Positions 1-9,799 of a DNA stretch of 64,000 nucleotides are shown here, piece by piece. The stretch's first letter is position 1, and every line of letters begins with the position of its first letter. Where the stretch lies: positions 19,165,332-19,229,331 of the forward strand of contig OZ020516.1 of assembly GCA_963971425.1 (NCBI GenBank). Reading direction: 5' to 3'. This stretch comes from Bryoerythrophyllum caledonicum (Eukaryota > Streptophyta > Bryopsida > Pottiales > Pottiaceae). The notes under the pieces are model-generated. The model ran no database searches. It saw only the letters and a program-made list of their open reading frames with translations, and was not told the origin of the DNA. The position numbers and the translations under genes were made by a program.

Positions 1-1
1 G

Positions 2-3000
2 AATGCCTCCTCACTAAACACTGCCCTTCCTAGCTTACAAACTCTAGTCGCAAACACAGACACACCACCGGCTCTTATAGTTATACAAGAAACAAAACTA
101 ACCGCCACAAAATCTACAAAATACATACAAAATATATTTCAAGACTATAAACTCATCTTTAACAATACACATGCACTTACAAGATGCATGCAACAAAGGA
201 AACCATACACACCGGGCCGCGGTGGCCTCCTTACATTAATACACAAAAAATATACATTCCCAGGCAACATCAACAAAATCCCCACCCCAATGCACATATC
301 ACCATACATTCAAATAATTAAAATCACTAATCACCCACTACAATCGTGGTTAATCTTTCACATGTATATGCCATCCCATCCCGAAGATACTAGATTTCTC
401 TTAGATATACAAAACACTATCACAACCCATATTAATAATCATCCCAATCATACATACCTATTATGTGGAGACTTCAATAGAGACATAGCGCTAATTGGCC
501 GCCAAAATGGAAACCATCACACCCCCCCTCAAAACATTGATTACCAATGGCGGCGCTTCATAGAAAGCTTAAACTTCACTTACATCAATACCGATACACA
601 ATTCTCTAGACAAGGTGGCTACAATTATAGTGATTGGAGTCTAATAGATGGTTTCTATATAAATACAAACAATAACACACAATACACCTCCACAACAAAC
701 AAAGATGTTATTCTCAATTCGGACCACTCACCCGTACAACTGCACATCCCAAATAACACACTAATTAGTAGAACTCCTACAATCCCAAGCAAAGACACTA
801 TACGCATACTCAACCCCATCCCAAAAACCAACATAGAAAAATTCAACACAAAATTCTTCGAAGAAAACTCCGTACAAATAGACTCCCTCATAAACACTCT
901 TGAAAACAATAGCCAATTAACACAAGTTCAATGGCAAGAAGCATGCCACTCTCTAGACAAACTCATCAATAAAATCTCTAATATACTAGAACAAACTTGT
1001 AGAGCACACCCAATACCCCGAATGACAAACAGAACCTCTCAACAAGGCGGGTATCTACCCCGCAAACTTTCTAAAACTTGGAAACAACACTTAACCACAT
1101 ACCATACCATACGTAAAACCATTAGAATTGTAAAAAACAACCCTCAATGGCGTAACCACCCCATACACAACGAACTACTAACTATACAACACATCCAAAT
1201 CCCTACCCCGCCGCCTCCGGACCTTCCCCACGATACATGGATAAAAGATATCGCGATAATTGCAAAAAATGCCAACATACAAGCCCGGAAAATAATCACA
1301 AAATACACAAAAGAAAACATTAAAAAAGCCATCTCAAAATACAGACAACTATACGAAATCAGCCCCAAAAAAATTAACAAAAAAGTCTTTAAAAACCTTG
1401 AATCCCCACCAATGGATTGTATCAAAGATCAATATAATAATATTCTAACTAGCCCCGAAGACATTGCGAATGAGATATTTAACCAACAAACAAAAACCAA
1501 TAGACCAACAGTACCAACATGTAATTACCAGCCACAACATACAATAGAATGCACATGTGCAATACGCCAATACCCTTGGCACGACCTGGACGGATATACC
1601 CTTGACAAACGGGGCGAACCAGAAATTCCACTACATAAATACCTCAACAGAGCCACATACGATACATGCCTCCAAAATCTTGGAAATAATAAAGCCCCAG
1701 GCCCAGACCGCATACCAAACTCAATACTCAAAAACATGCCTCCAAGATTTCATAAACTACTATTCCTATTCTTTTCTCACTGCTATAAACAAAAACAAAT
1801 ACCAAATTCATGGAAAACAAGTACAACAATTCTACTATACAAAAAAGGCGATCCATCCATGCTACCCAATCATAGACCAATTGCACTAGCTAACACAATA
1901 TATAAGCTTTTTACCAGTACACTCACCCACATACTATCCTCATACGGCGAAAAATTCAAAATCCTACATGATAGTCAAGAAGGATTTAGAGCGGAGAGAA
2001 GTACCGCACGGCAAATACAAACTATAATAGCCGCATTAGAAGACGCAAAATTTACTAACCAAGATATATACATACTATACGTGGACTTCAAAAATGCCTT
2101 TGGCTCAATTGATCATGCCAGACTTCTAGCAATAATGTCAGACCTTGGCTACCCAAAAGAGGCAACTACACTGGTTGGAAACATCTATTCCCAATCATCT
2201 ACTTGCTATATCGGCGAACACTTTGGGAAAACAAAACCTATACCCATCCAAAGAGGAACTATACAAGGGGACACCCTCAGTCCATACCTATTTATTATAT
2301 TTTTAGAACCACTACTTAGATGGCTAGAAAGAGGCAATAATGGATATACTTTCGGCACATCACAAGTCACAATAAACTCCGCCGCATACGCAGATGACCT
2401 AGCCACCATAACTAACAAAATCAAATCAATCCAAATACAACTCCATAAAATTGATAGATATTGTAAATGGGCTGGCATGGAGGTGGGAGTTCCAAAATGT
2501 GCCGCTACCGGATGCCCAAACAAATCTAAATTGAACCCTACCACTTTCAAAGCCCTAATGCAAACCTCTAACATCAACTACCGCAACCAACCAATCCCTA
2601 TACTACACCAAAACGAACCATACGTATACTTAGGTACAAACCTTGTTCCCTCACTAAAATGGAAAATCCAAATCCACACTACAACCACAAAGCTCATCAA
2701 ACAATGCAAAGAACTAACAACATGTCCGGCCACTATGAAACAAAAAATAAAAATGGTTGATACCGTACTACGCCCAGGTGTGGCATACAGTTTTTATGGG
2801 GTACCATACTCTATGCCAGCCATAAAAAAACTTGATCAAAAAATAATCGCCATACAAAAAACCATATGTGGACTACCAAAATGTATGTCAAACGCAATAA
2901 CACAATTACCACATAACCTATTTGGTCTTGAAGCTTTCTCCCTAAAAAACGCATATCTCCGATGTATAGGAGAACAACTACAAAATGCCTTAAACGATAA

Positions 3001-3187
3001 AGGTAGACTTGGGAAAATTTATGATGGATTAACTCATTACATCCTCGCCCAATACGGGGGCGCCGAAAACATACCCAGAATTAAAAAAAAGCGATTGTAT
3101 AAGATCACCAATAACACGGACATTCTTCTTATTAAAACATATAGCCAAAGTCCACCTCAAAAGCACACTACCAAACTTCCTCATTAA
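2..3187 (+). CDS. LINE polyprotein, first part: AP endonuclease and reverse transcriptase
   Basis: This frame is open from base 2, so the coding region begins upstream of the window and the first ATG at 188 is not the true start. Before that ATG, the frame reads the QETKL motif of APE-type endonucleases (about 95-109). It is followed by CGDFNRD, then YSDWSLIDGF and SDHSPVQLH, the expected Asp/His catalytic block. Reverse transcriptase motifs follow: NKAPGPD, HRPIALAN, QEGFRAERST, VDFKNAFGSIDH, QRGTIQGDTLSP and the catalytic YADD (about 2389-2400). The enzyme would nick target DNA and copy element RNA at the nick. The frame is lost shortly after an A8 run (3083-3090); the natural continuation lies one base forward. 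Apart from this the domains look intact. Confidence 0.93.
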   Translation, partial: NASSLNTALPSLQTLVANTDTPPALIVIQETKLTATKSTKYIQNIFQDYKLIFNNTHALTRCMQQRKPYTPGRGGLLTLIHKKYTFPGNINKIPTPMHISPYIQIIKITNHPLQSWLIFHMYMPSHPEDTRFLLDIQNTITTHINNHPNHTYLLCGDFNRDIALIGRQNGNHHTPPQNIDYQWRRFIESLNFTYINTDTQFSRQGGYNYSDWSLIDGFYINTNNNTQYTSTTNKDVILNSDHSPVQLHIPNNTLISRTPTIPSKDTIRILNPIPKTNIEKFNTKFFEENSVQIDSLINTLENNSQLTQVQWQEACHSLDKLINKISNILEQTCRAHPIPRMTNRTSQQGGYLPRKLSKTWKQHLTTYHTIRKTIRIVKNNPQWRNHPIHNELLTIQHIQIPTPPPPDLPHDTWIKDIAIIAKNANIQARKIITKYTKENIKKAISKYRQLYEISPKKINKKVFKNLESPPMDCIKDQYNNILTSPEDIANEIFNQQTKTNRPTVPTCNYQPQHTIECTCAIRQYPWHDLDGYTLDKRGEPEIPLHKYLNRATYDTCLQNLGNNKAPGPDRIPNSILKNMPPRFHKLLFLFFSHCYKQKQIPNSWKTSTTILLYKKGDPSMLPNHRPIALANTIYKLFTSTLTHILSSYGEKFKILHDSQEGFRAERSTARQIQTIIAALEDAKFTNQDIYILYVDFKNAFGSIDHARLLAIMSDLGYPKEATTLVGNIYSQSSTCYIGEHFGKTKPIPIQRGTIQGDTLSPYLFIIFLEPLLRWLERGNNGYTFGTSQVTINSAAYADDLATITNKIKSIQIQLHKIDRYCKWAGMEVGVPKCAATGCPNKSKLNPTTFKALMQTSNINYRNQPIPILHQNEPYVYLGTNLVPSLKWKIQIHTTTTKLIKQCKELTTCPATMKQKIKMVDTVLRPGVAYSFYGVPYSMPAIKKLDQKIIAIQKTICGLPKCMSNAITQLPHNLFGLEAFSLKNAYLRCIGEQLQNALNDKGRLGKIYDGLTHYILAQYGGAENIPRIKKKRLYKITNNTDILLIKTYSQSPPQKHTTKLPH

Positions 3188-6100
3188 TCCTACAACACTT
3201 GAAACACTATGGCGACAAGAAACACTAAACCACAACACACTCAATGCCCAACTCTCCCAAAAGCTTCTACAAAAACTCCTCTCAAAAAATATTTTTGAAT
3301 TAGCACAAATTACGCTACCCAACGGCACACATATCATGAACAACGAGGACTTCAAAACCTACCACTTCACCCCATCCAAACTATTAAAAAGTGCCTTAAA
3401 TATTGCTAAACAACTATTTTGCCACCAAACATGCCTCAATATATGTCGTATTCCTTGTAACATACATTTATACTCTCATATACTTAAAGATTCATTCATC
3501 ACCCTCAACAATAACATCAACCCAAGAAATATCCTCACACCAATCAATCCCGCTAATCCTCCACATACATATCACCCCCGCCCCCACCCCCCAACATACA
3601 TCCCCAAAAACCCTACCACATATCCCATTAATAACATCATACACCATAAACATATCCAACACACAGACACAAACAACATACAAAATACCTACACAAAATA
3701 TCTATGCCAATGGCAACATAATGATAATACATATAATAAATGGCTCCCCCAAAGAGACCTTTTTCCACGACACGATACCAATACCTCCACACATAACACC
3801 GAAAAATTGAAACAATACTACCAAAAAATTCAAAACAAAACATACGCGGATATCATCCTAGCCCATCACCCCCAAGAACAATTCACAGACTCAAGATCCG
3901 TAACACCACCCATAATTATCCCACTCTTAAACATCTACACAACAGAATGCAACCCCGAAAATGATATCCTTACATCCTCAAACACAATTCAAATAGATAA
4001 CAATCAAGCACATCTATACGAAGAAAACGGCCGACATTTACACACCATACCCATTACCCGGCTCCAATGGTTATGGAAACAATATCATACAAAATTACAA
4101 ACCCCTACAAACATTGAACCAACAACCCAACCCTTTGAAACCGAACTAATATGGCTTTACCAAAGGTATAAATACCGAATACCAAAAACTGACCCCCTCA
4201 AAAATGCACAATACACAATACCCACCCCCATCTTAGACTCACTAATCTCATCCTTTAACATCGAGCACTCATACTTTTCCTCCCCGATCACATGTCCTAC
4301 CAAACTAAATAAATTCTACTCACCATACGAAAGAGACAAAATATTTGGATCCCTAGGCAAGGCCTTTGACCACAAATGGATCGGAAATGGCATAGCTCAC
4401 CCCCACAACGAGAAAGATATGGAACAAGCCATACACTGGGCTAGACTTGCTGCCAAACACGATCCAAATAACACAAAAACAATCATCGTCACACCGAACA
4501 ACAATTGGTATCAAAACAACAACGAACATTCAAATCCATTCCCAGATTCCCACATCATTGCAGTATTCGAAGCAGACACAGTAACATACGTAGAACCTAA
4601 CATTCCACCCGAGCTAAAAAAACCCCGAACTGAACCATCTACATTACAAATACTATGCGTCCATCATCAAAATCAAACCATTGGCTCTCTAGAACAACTT
4701 GCGGAACTTACCTCCATAACAGACAATCTAGACATACAAAGACCATACACAAAACCGGCCCAACCAACACCCATACAAACCCCCGTAAACAAAAGTAAAA
4801 ATTGGTCAAAATTAAACTATATCAACAACACATTAAACTACTCCGTCATACCTCCCCCCCTCCCAGACTACCCAACTCATACCACACCAAAATTTAACCC
4901 CGCACACAGTTATTACACCGACGGCTCCTTTAAACCACCGGAACAAATTAGCCCGGGCTCTTGGCGTAGAGAAAAAGCTGGATATGGCATATATAATTCT
5001 ACCAAAGAAATTAAACTAGCCAAAAGACTCCATGGACTACAAAATATCCTCAGAGCAGAACTTATGGCCATTCACAAAACACTACAAATCATCACAACAA
5101 AATACAAAAATGAACCTGCACATATATTCACCGATTGTATAAATGCACTCTACCTGCTAAACACTCAAATAACACACCCAACCCTTCACAACAGTCACCC
5201 CGACCAAACCATATTAACATCAATGGTACAAATGTTACAAAACTGCACACAAATCACAACCCTTCACAAAGTCAGAGCCCATGCCAACATTGATGGCAAC
5301 GAACAAGCAGACAAACTTGCAAAAGAAGGCCGAGAAAAAACACACAAAAATGCCAAAGACCCGCACGAACACGCCCATGCCACCCCATACTACTTTCAAA
5401 AAGAAGATTGGCCTTCCAAAGAAGATACCCCCGACAAAGGTCCAATAAGATTTTTGGGCAAATATCTCAAAAAACAAGACCTCTACAACAACCTGGATAC
5501 AATCTCAGAAAATATTCCTAACATAGAAAAATGGACTAACAATAACGACATAGACAATGAACTCTCTACAAACTTTTGGAAAAATCCCACCATCTCAGAC
5601 TCACAAATAACGTGCCTCATCAAATTCCGTACGGGTCAGTACATGGGAAACGCTCGCAAACAACTCTTCTTTGGAATAGAAAGATTCCCATCCATAACAT
5701 GCCCCATATGCCCCTCAACGGACCCCGACACATGGCTTCATGTGCTACTCAAATGCCAAAACCACCACATACACTCTCTAATTGTTAAAAGACATAACAA
5801 AGCGGTATGGGAAGTCCGAAAACTAATCACCTCCTACAATAAATCGAGATGTTTCATACTTATGAATGCCGGCACTTTTAATAGCAATCCACAAGAAAAC
5901 ACGGTCCCCTCATGGCTACTTCCATGCTCATGTATGACCCAAAGATGTCATTGCAACGCTAGGCTCAAACCGGACATTCTTTGTGTCAAAGGTTTACCAT
6001 ACAACGACCCACCACCCGAGAACATCAACCAAGACTACACCATTCAATTCATCGAATTTACATATTGCAACGATAGATTCTCCCCGGAAACAATACAAAA

Positions 6101-6374
6101 CAAAATAGATAAATACCAACCCCTCATAGACGACATCATTGCCCTCGGCTGGAATGTGGACCCCCTTATTGTTATCACATCCGGCGCTCGTGCCACCACC
6201 TTTATCCCATCTATGAAAACTCTCGAAGATACCTTCAAGATACCCATTGATACAATTAAAACTACCTTTAAAAATATCAACACCATCGCTATTCAACATG
6301 CCATGTCTATTTTACTGCATAAACGCAAAATCGAAAATAACCAAGTCCTCCCTGATAGGCAAGACCCCCCTTAG
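3084..6374 (+). CDS. LINE polyprotein, second part: RNase H, zinc motif, restriction-like endonuclease
   Basis: The frame is open through the A8 run well before the first ATG at 3336, so this is the downstream part of the same polyprotein rather than a separate ORF. RNase H motifs are clear: YYTDGSF (catalytic Asp codon 4920-4922), RAELMAIHK, FTDCINALYLL and the KVRAHANIDGNEQADKLA tail. Downstream comes CPIC (5700-5711), then a His-Cys and RH pattern. After it come KPDIL (Asp codon 5973), IEFTY (Glu codon 6054) and KIDKYQPLIDD. That Cys-His plus PD...E...KY series resembles the restriction-like endonuclease of R2-type LINEs. The stop is TAG at 6372-6374. Loss of frame at 3083-3090 would separate this half from the reverse transcriptase unless ribosomes slip. 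Confidence 0.88.
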   Translation, partial: KKSDCIRSPITRTFFLLKHIAKVHLKSTLPNFLINPTTLETLWRQETLNHNTLNAQLSQKLLQKLLSKNIFELAQITLPNGTHIMNNEDFKTYHFTPSKLLKSALNIAKQLFCHQTCLNICRIPCNIHLYSHILKDSFITLNNNINPRNILTPINPANPPHTYHPRPHPPTYIPKNPTTYPINNIIHHKHIQHTDTNNIQNTYTKYLCQWQHNDNTYNKWLPQRDLFPRHDTNTSTHNTEKLKQYYQKIQNKTYADIILAHHPQEQFTDSRSVTPPIIIPLLNIYTTECNPENDILTSSNTIQIDNNQAHLYEENGRHLHTIPITRLQWLWKQYHTKLQTPTNIEPTTQPFETELIWLYQRYKYRIPKTDPLKNAQYTIPTPILDSLISSFNIEHSYFSSPITCPTKLNKFYSPYERDKIFGSLGKAFDHKWIGNGIAHPHNEKDMEQAIHWARLAAKHDPNNTKTIIVTPNNNWYQNNNEHSNPFPDSHIIAVFEADTVTYVEPNIPPELKKPRTEPSTLQILCVHHQNQTIGSLEQLAELTSITDNLDIQRPYTKPAQPTPIQTPVNKSKNWSKLNYINNTLNYSVIPPPLPDYPTHTTPKFNPAHSYYTDGSFKPPEQISPGSWRREKAGYGIYNSTKEIKLAKRLHGLQNILRAELMAIHKTLQIITTKYKNEPAHIFTDCINALYLLNTQITHPTLHNSHPDQTILTSMVQMLQNCTQITTLHKVRAHANIDGNEQADKLAKEGREKTHKNAKDPHEHAHATPYYFQKEDWPSKEDTPDKGPIRFLGKYLKKQDLYNNLDTISENIPNIEKWTNNNDIDNELSTNFWKNPTISDSQITCLIKFRTGQYMGNARKQLFFGIERFPSITCPICPSTDPDTWLHVLLKCQNHHIHSLIVKRHNKAVWEVRKLITSYNKSRCFILMNAGTFNSNPQENTVPSWLLPCSCMTQRCHCNARLKPDILCVKGLPYNDPPPENINQDYTIQFIEFTYCNDRFSPETIQNKIDKYQPLIDDIIALGWNVDPLIVITSGARATTFIPSMKTLEDTFKIPIDTIKTTFKNINTIAIQHAMSILLHKRKIENNQVLPDRQDPP

Positions 6375-6585
6375 GAACTTCGCCACTCTGTCTCTTCCTG
6401 ATTGGCTGCCTGTTTGGTTTTGCTTTTTGTTGTTTAGTTAGTTTGGTTGTGGTTGGTCGTTGTTGGTTGGTTTCTGGCTACTCGTTGCATAGTGTCTACC
6501 CTCGAAAGGGGGAAGTAGTTCCAGTTCGCTAATTCCTTGTCCGGTGGGCATGGTCTTAGTAATGGAACGAACAGACACTTTATTC

Positions 6586-6631
6586 ACGCCGGTTCCCTTA
6601 GGGAACCGGCGTTCTTCTTCTTCTTCTTCTT
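6586..6631 (+). repeat. LINE 3' hairpin and (TTC)n tail
   Basis: A perfect 12-bp stem (6586-6597 with 6601-6612, loop TTA) sits at the very end of the LINE 3' UTR, directly followed by repeated TTC. The same position in two other copies (42698-42722 and the minus-strand copy at about 44578-44603) holds a hairpin of different sequence but the same shape, so the structure is probably what the reverse transcriptase recognises. Confidence 0.85.
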
Positions 6632-6780
6632 TGTATGTGGAGGAATGGGTCACGGCTTACTATCCACTTTGAAAATTTGTAGCAATTTCAATATGAAGAA
6701 ATAAATGGTCACGACAATTGCAATATTCATGAAATCCTATTTTGAATTCCCAAAAAATGTCTTAGCACGTTTTCAAACGC

Positions 6781-6788
6781 TATAAATA
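6781..6788 (+). promoter_or_regulatory. candidate TATA box upstream of the orphan gene at 7382
   Basis: TATAAATA lies about 600 bases before the ATG at 7382. It is followed by a tandem duplication of about 26 bp (roughly 6829-6881, around ATATAGCTCCATCTTAACAC) and a pyrimidine-rich leader. No other coding signal occupies 6632-7381. A long 5' leader or a leader intron would be needed. Position and motif only. Confidence 0.3.
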
Positions 6789-7381
6789 GGTCAGCAAGCT
6801 TAAGTTGGTGGTTATAGGTCATCCAACCTTATATAGCTCCATCTTAACACTTTCTTCCATATAGCTCCATCTTAACACTCTGCGCATCGCTTTCTCGCAT
6901 CTCTTTCTCTCTGTTGTCGTTTGTTGTTGTGCGTTTCTTTGTTGTCTGCTCGTCTGTGAGAGGAGGGTTTGTGGGAAGTAGAATAGTGGAGGTCTAGAGT
7001 ATGTACCACGGTGAACAACTGGCGAGAAGCGTTTGCGGGGGTTTAGGGATTTGAAGAAGAAGTTTAGGTTTAGCACTTCACTGCGTCGCATTTTTTTGTG
7101 CAAAACTTTAGGCGACATTTCTGCAAGGAGCGTTGCTGCGGAGTGAGTGTCGAGGGGGACGACGCTTTCTTGCAGGGGCTAGGAATCGGGACTAGGAGTC
7201 GGGCCTAGGAATCGGGTGGTGTTCCAAAAAAAGTGTGTCTCGGAACTCTCTTAGACCCGGAGTGACTACTAACAAGGGTTTGGGTTAGGGCTCGAGAGCG
7301 CTCACCTACTTGGGGGGAAGAGGGTGGTGAACAAGAACAAGAACAAGTACTTGACGAGAAAAGCATTGCGTGGAAGGAGAG

Positions 7382-8302
7382 ATGCCGGCGGAGAGTAGCG
7401 AGGAGCAGATGGCTTCAATAGATGCGAGGAAACAGGAACGGAGTTTATCGTTCTTGAGGGAAGAGTTTATGCGCGCGCGGCAGGAACCCGACAATTTTCA
7501 CCAAGTGCATCTGCCGGCGGTGTCTGACGTCGGGGCCTTGACCTACTTGCTGGAGAGCAAGGGCATCGTGCCTTTGGTGTGGGGCGAGATGGCTGCGCTG
7601 GCCTACCACTCCCGCACCGTTCCGTCGAGGCTCTTCTTCATCATTCACGACAGGCTCTTCGACCTTGCCGTTGACACATTGACGAGAGCCGGTCTGGAGC
7701 GGAAGACGACTTATTTCCTGGGGGATACGATCACGGAAGAAATGGCGCTGCACAGGCCGTACGTGCGATTCGCTCTGCACCAGGCCTGGCCGGGAGAACC
7801 GATCCACTCGTATCTGCAGCTGTTTTCAGCATCCCAGGTCGGGTTGGCCAGTGACTCGAGAGCCTGGGACGACTCTAAACCCTTCTCGATCGACTCCCGG
7901 TTCCCAAGGCTGGCGGTTCTGAGGCACCTCGGTCTGCGCCCCAAACGGCACTATAACTTTCTAGTAACCTCTCAGGCTGATTTCTTCGCCATCTCGTTAC
8001 ACCTCATGCATACGACACTGACAGAAGGATTCCACGATGCCCACGTGCCAGGGGCCCTAATGTGTTTGGAGTGTATGATTTTGGATGCATTAGCAACTGC
8101 CGATGGCTCCCAAGCCAAGTTCGGCGACATTTACGTTCCAGAGAAGTACGCCGAATTGGCCTTCCTACTGTTTGAAGGTCTGCCGATGGTCCTGCGTGCC
8201 ATTGAAGAACGCGATCCCCGTGGAAGCAGATTACGGACGAAACAGGATGGGGTGGGGACCAGCAAGAGGGTGTACCTGAGGACATGGGCAACCGAGGCTT
8301 AG
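7382..8302 (+). CDS. intronless orphan gene, possible degenerate nucleotidyltransferase fold
   Basis: The open frame of 306 codons starts at ATG 7382; four upstream in-frame codons begin with GTG and are not used. Codon choice is GC-rich and the frame has no interruptions, so it looks protein-coding. I do not recognise a named family. A segment near residues 55-90 (PLVWGEMAALAYHSR, then an LFFIIHD strand) has the spacing of minimal nucleotidyltransferases, in which a Gly-Gly-x-Ala helix is followed by an Asp-x-Asp strand. Here the acidic pair is replaced by Arg and Phe, so catalysis would be lost. The C-terminal half (about 160-290) is helical, as in AbiEii-like proteins. Proteins of this type are common in fungi, which raises horizontal transfer as a possibility. 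The same broad fold is visible in the amplified array at 32-36 kb. Fold call is tentative; the reading frame itself is convincing. Confidence 0.65.
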   Translation: MPAESSEEQMASIDARKQERSLSFLREEFMRARQEPDNFHQVHLPAVSDVGALTYLLESKGIVPLVWGEMAALAYHSRTVPSRLFFIIHDRLFDLAVDTLTRAGLERKTTYFLGDTITEEMALHRPYVRFALHQAWPGEPIHSYLQLFSASQVGLASDSRAWDDSKPFSIDSRFPRLAVLRHLGLRPKRHYNFLVTSQADFFAISLHLMHTTLTEGFHDAHVPGALMCLECMILDALATADGSQAKFGDIYVPEKYAELAFLLFEGLPMVLRAIEERDPRGSRLRTKQDGVGTSKRVYLRTWATEA

Positions 8303-8399
8303 TGTGAACGTCTGCGGCAGTTTTTGTCATTGGTGCCGAGAGTGGTTGCTGTTGTGCTTGTTTGCCTGATGCTTTGCTTCAGCAATATGCCATGGACGT

Positions 8400-8625
8400 C
8401 TTTGCTGCGGAGATTCACAAGGTTCTTGTGCCTGAAACTGCCCAGTATTTTCAGCTCCCTCTCAATGACAGCATTCGATGATATTCCCATGCTCACGCCG
8501 ATCTTCTTCGCAGCAAAGACGTTGCCGTCGTCCATTGCTAAGCGGTAGACTGCCAAATCCACCTGAGCCTATGAGCAAAAACAATGCGATGAAGCTTCAC
8601 GAGAGTGTAAATGGTCACGTGGATG
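8400..8625 (-). pseudogene. FEI-type LRR receptor kinase, N-lobe fragment
   Basis: On the minus strand one frame reads IGSGGFG, the kinase glycine loop, and after a 2-base deletion a second frame reads VYRLAMDDGNVFAAKKI, then ERELKILGSFRHKNLVNLR. This closely follows the start of the kinase domain in FEI1/FEI2-like leucine-rich-repeat receptor kinases, including the ATP-binding Lys. The glycine loop and the Lys segment are out of frame with each other. No activation segment, catalytic loop or ectodomain is recognisable nearby. It is a truncated, frameshifted relic. The family assignment is from remembered motif similarity; the frame break is directly visible around 8553. Confidence 0.7.
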
Positions 8626-8725
8626 AGGATCACTAGCTGTCTCCTCACTACACAAAGTTTCCTCTGTCCTACTCTTTCAATCACAAACCGCACTGGCCTT
8701 GAACATACTCTCTCTGGAGCCAATA

Positions 8726-9797
8726 GTAAAATCCACGAGGGGAGCTCACACGTTCACTCACACTCAGCGGATGGAAAGAGTGGGAAATAAAGAAAAATCT
8801 CGGCCAAATGAGACGTCACTCTCTCTGCCTCCCTCTCTCAACTCCCGGAAAGGAGCAGCTTCACAAAAAACCTCCAATGCTGTAATGCTACACTGAGCCA
8901 GGATGTAATCACCAAAACTGGACAAAAGTTCTCAAAGCTCCTACCACTCTCGAGAGACTCCTTCGCTCCTCCGAAGAACAACCCAACCGACAGTCCGAGA
9001 CCTGTCACCAACTGCCCCGACTGCAGCTCACAAACACAATTCGAATTCACTGCTCCCCAAAAAACCGTTACACTCTCCGCACCAATCGCACCCACTCTTC
9101 TGGCTTGAAAATTTATCGACGCATGCTCTCTCGCCAATCTCCGACTCACCCCTTATCACCTACAATTACTAGTACAACTGCAACTGCAACACGAGAATGC
9201 ACTCACCCAACGCAGATCGAAGCTCATTTTAAAGCAGAACCCTGTGGCCATCGGGTTCCGCTCCGGGTGCGCTGCTGGTTGTGATAGGTCCGGAACTGAT
9301 GATGAGTCCGTGCGGCATCGGGAAGCGGTTACGAGGCGGATCCTTTAGACTGGTGTCAGATAGATTGATCCGCGACTGACTGCACCGAAGCCAGCGTCGA
9401 GAGTAGTAGATCAGTTGGTGTGTGTAAAGTAGTGGGACCAGGGACGCGCGAGTTTGGCGGTGGAGAGGATGGGTCTCAACGGGCCTCTCCAGGCACGACG
9501 AAGAGGAGGCGCCGCGCTCGCGATGACGTGACTCGCGGTGCGAAACGGGAAACTGCAGGGATTTCGTCCCCGGAATATCGATCCCAGATTCGCCGGCCCC
9601 GGCATATCGCGATTCTCCACTGTATTTTTACGTCCCTGCTACAGTAGATTATGGGCGTTCCCATGTTGTGTTCCCATGGTGATTTCTGAAAATATAAGTT
9701 TCCTTCTTTGCACAGGGCAAAGATATTTTTCACTGCTTGCATGCACTTGATAATTTTTAAATGTTTTACCATGAATACAGTGGTCATACAGCATACA
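8726..9797. other. no gene recognised
   Basis: Mixed-composition DNA containing a GC-rich patch at about 9240-9620 and several short open frames on both strands. None shows family motifs or a convincing splice structure. It may hold degraded leader or exon sequence of the kinase relic. Confidence 0.4.
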
Positions 9798-9799
9798 TA

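Larger units (their letters stand above)
1..6631 (+). mobile_element. Dualen/RandI-like LINE (non-LTR retrotransposon), 5' end outside window
   Basis: The element enters the window already inside its coding region and runs to a 3' hairpin (6586-6612) and a (TTC)n tail (about 6612-6631). Domain order across the reading frames is AP-type endonuclease, reverse transcriptase, RNase H, Cys-His zinc motif, and a C-terminal segment resembling the restriction-like endonuclease of R2-type LINEs. No LTRs or long poly(A) are seen. Domain order and tail type point to the Dualen/RandI group; this rests on motif reading, not a phylogeny. The sense strand is strikingly rich in A and C and poor in G. Shorter copies lie at 39.6 kb, 40.9-42.7 kb and 44.56-44.67 kb. 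Confidence 0.9.

Noticed and set aside
655-2577. Open frames on the minus strand inside the LINE
   Set aside because: They are antisense shadows of the A/C-rich LINE coding strand and carry no family motif.
3336-3338. ATG at 3336 as the start of a separate second LINE ORF
   Set aside because: The frame is open for at least 250 bases upstream with sensible protein sequence, so it is a continuation, not a new ORF.
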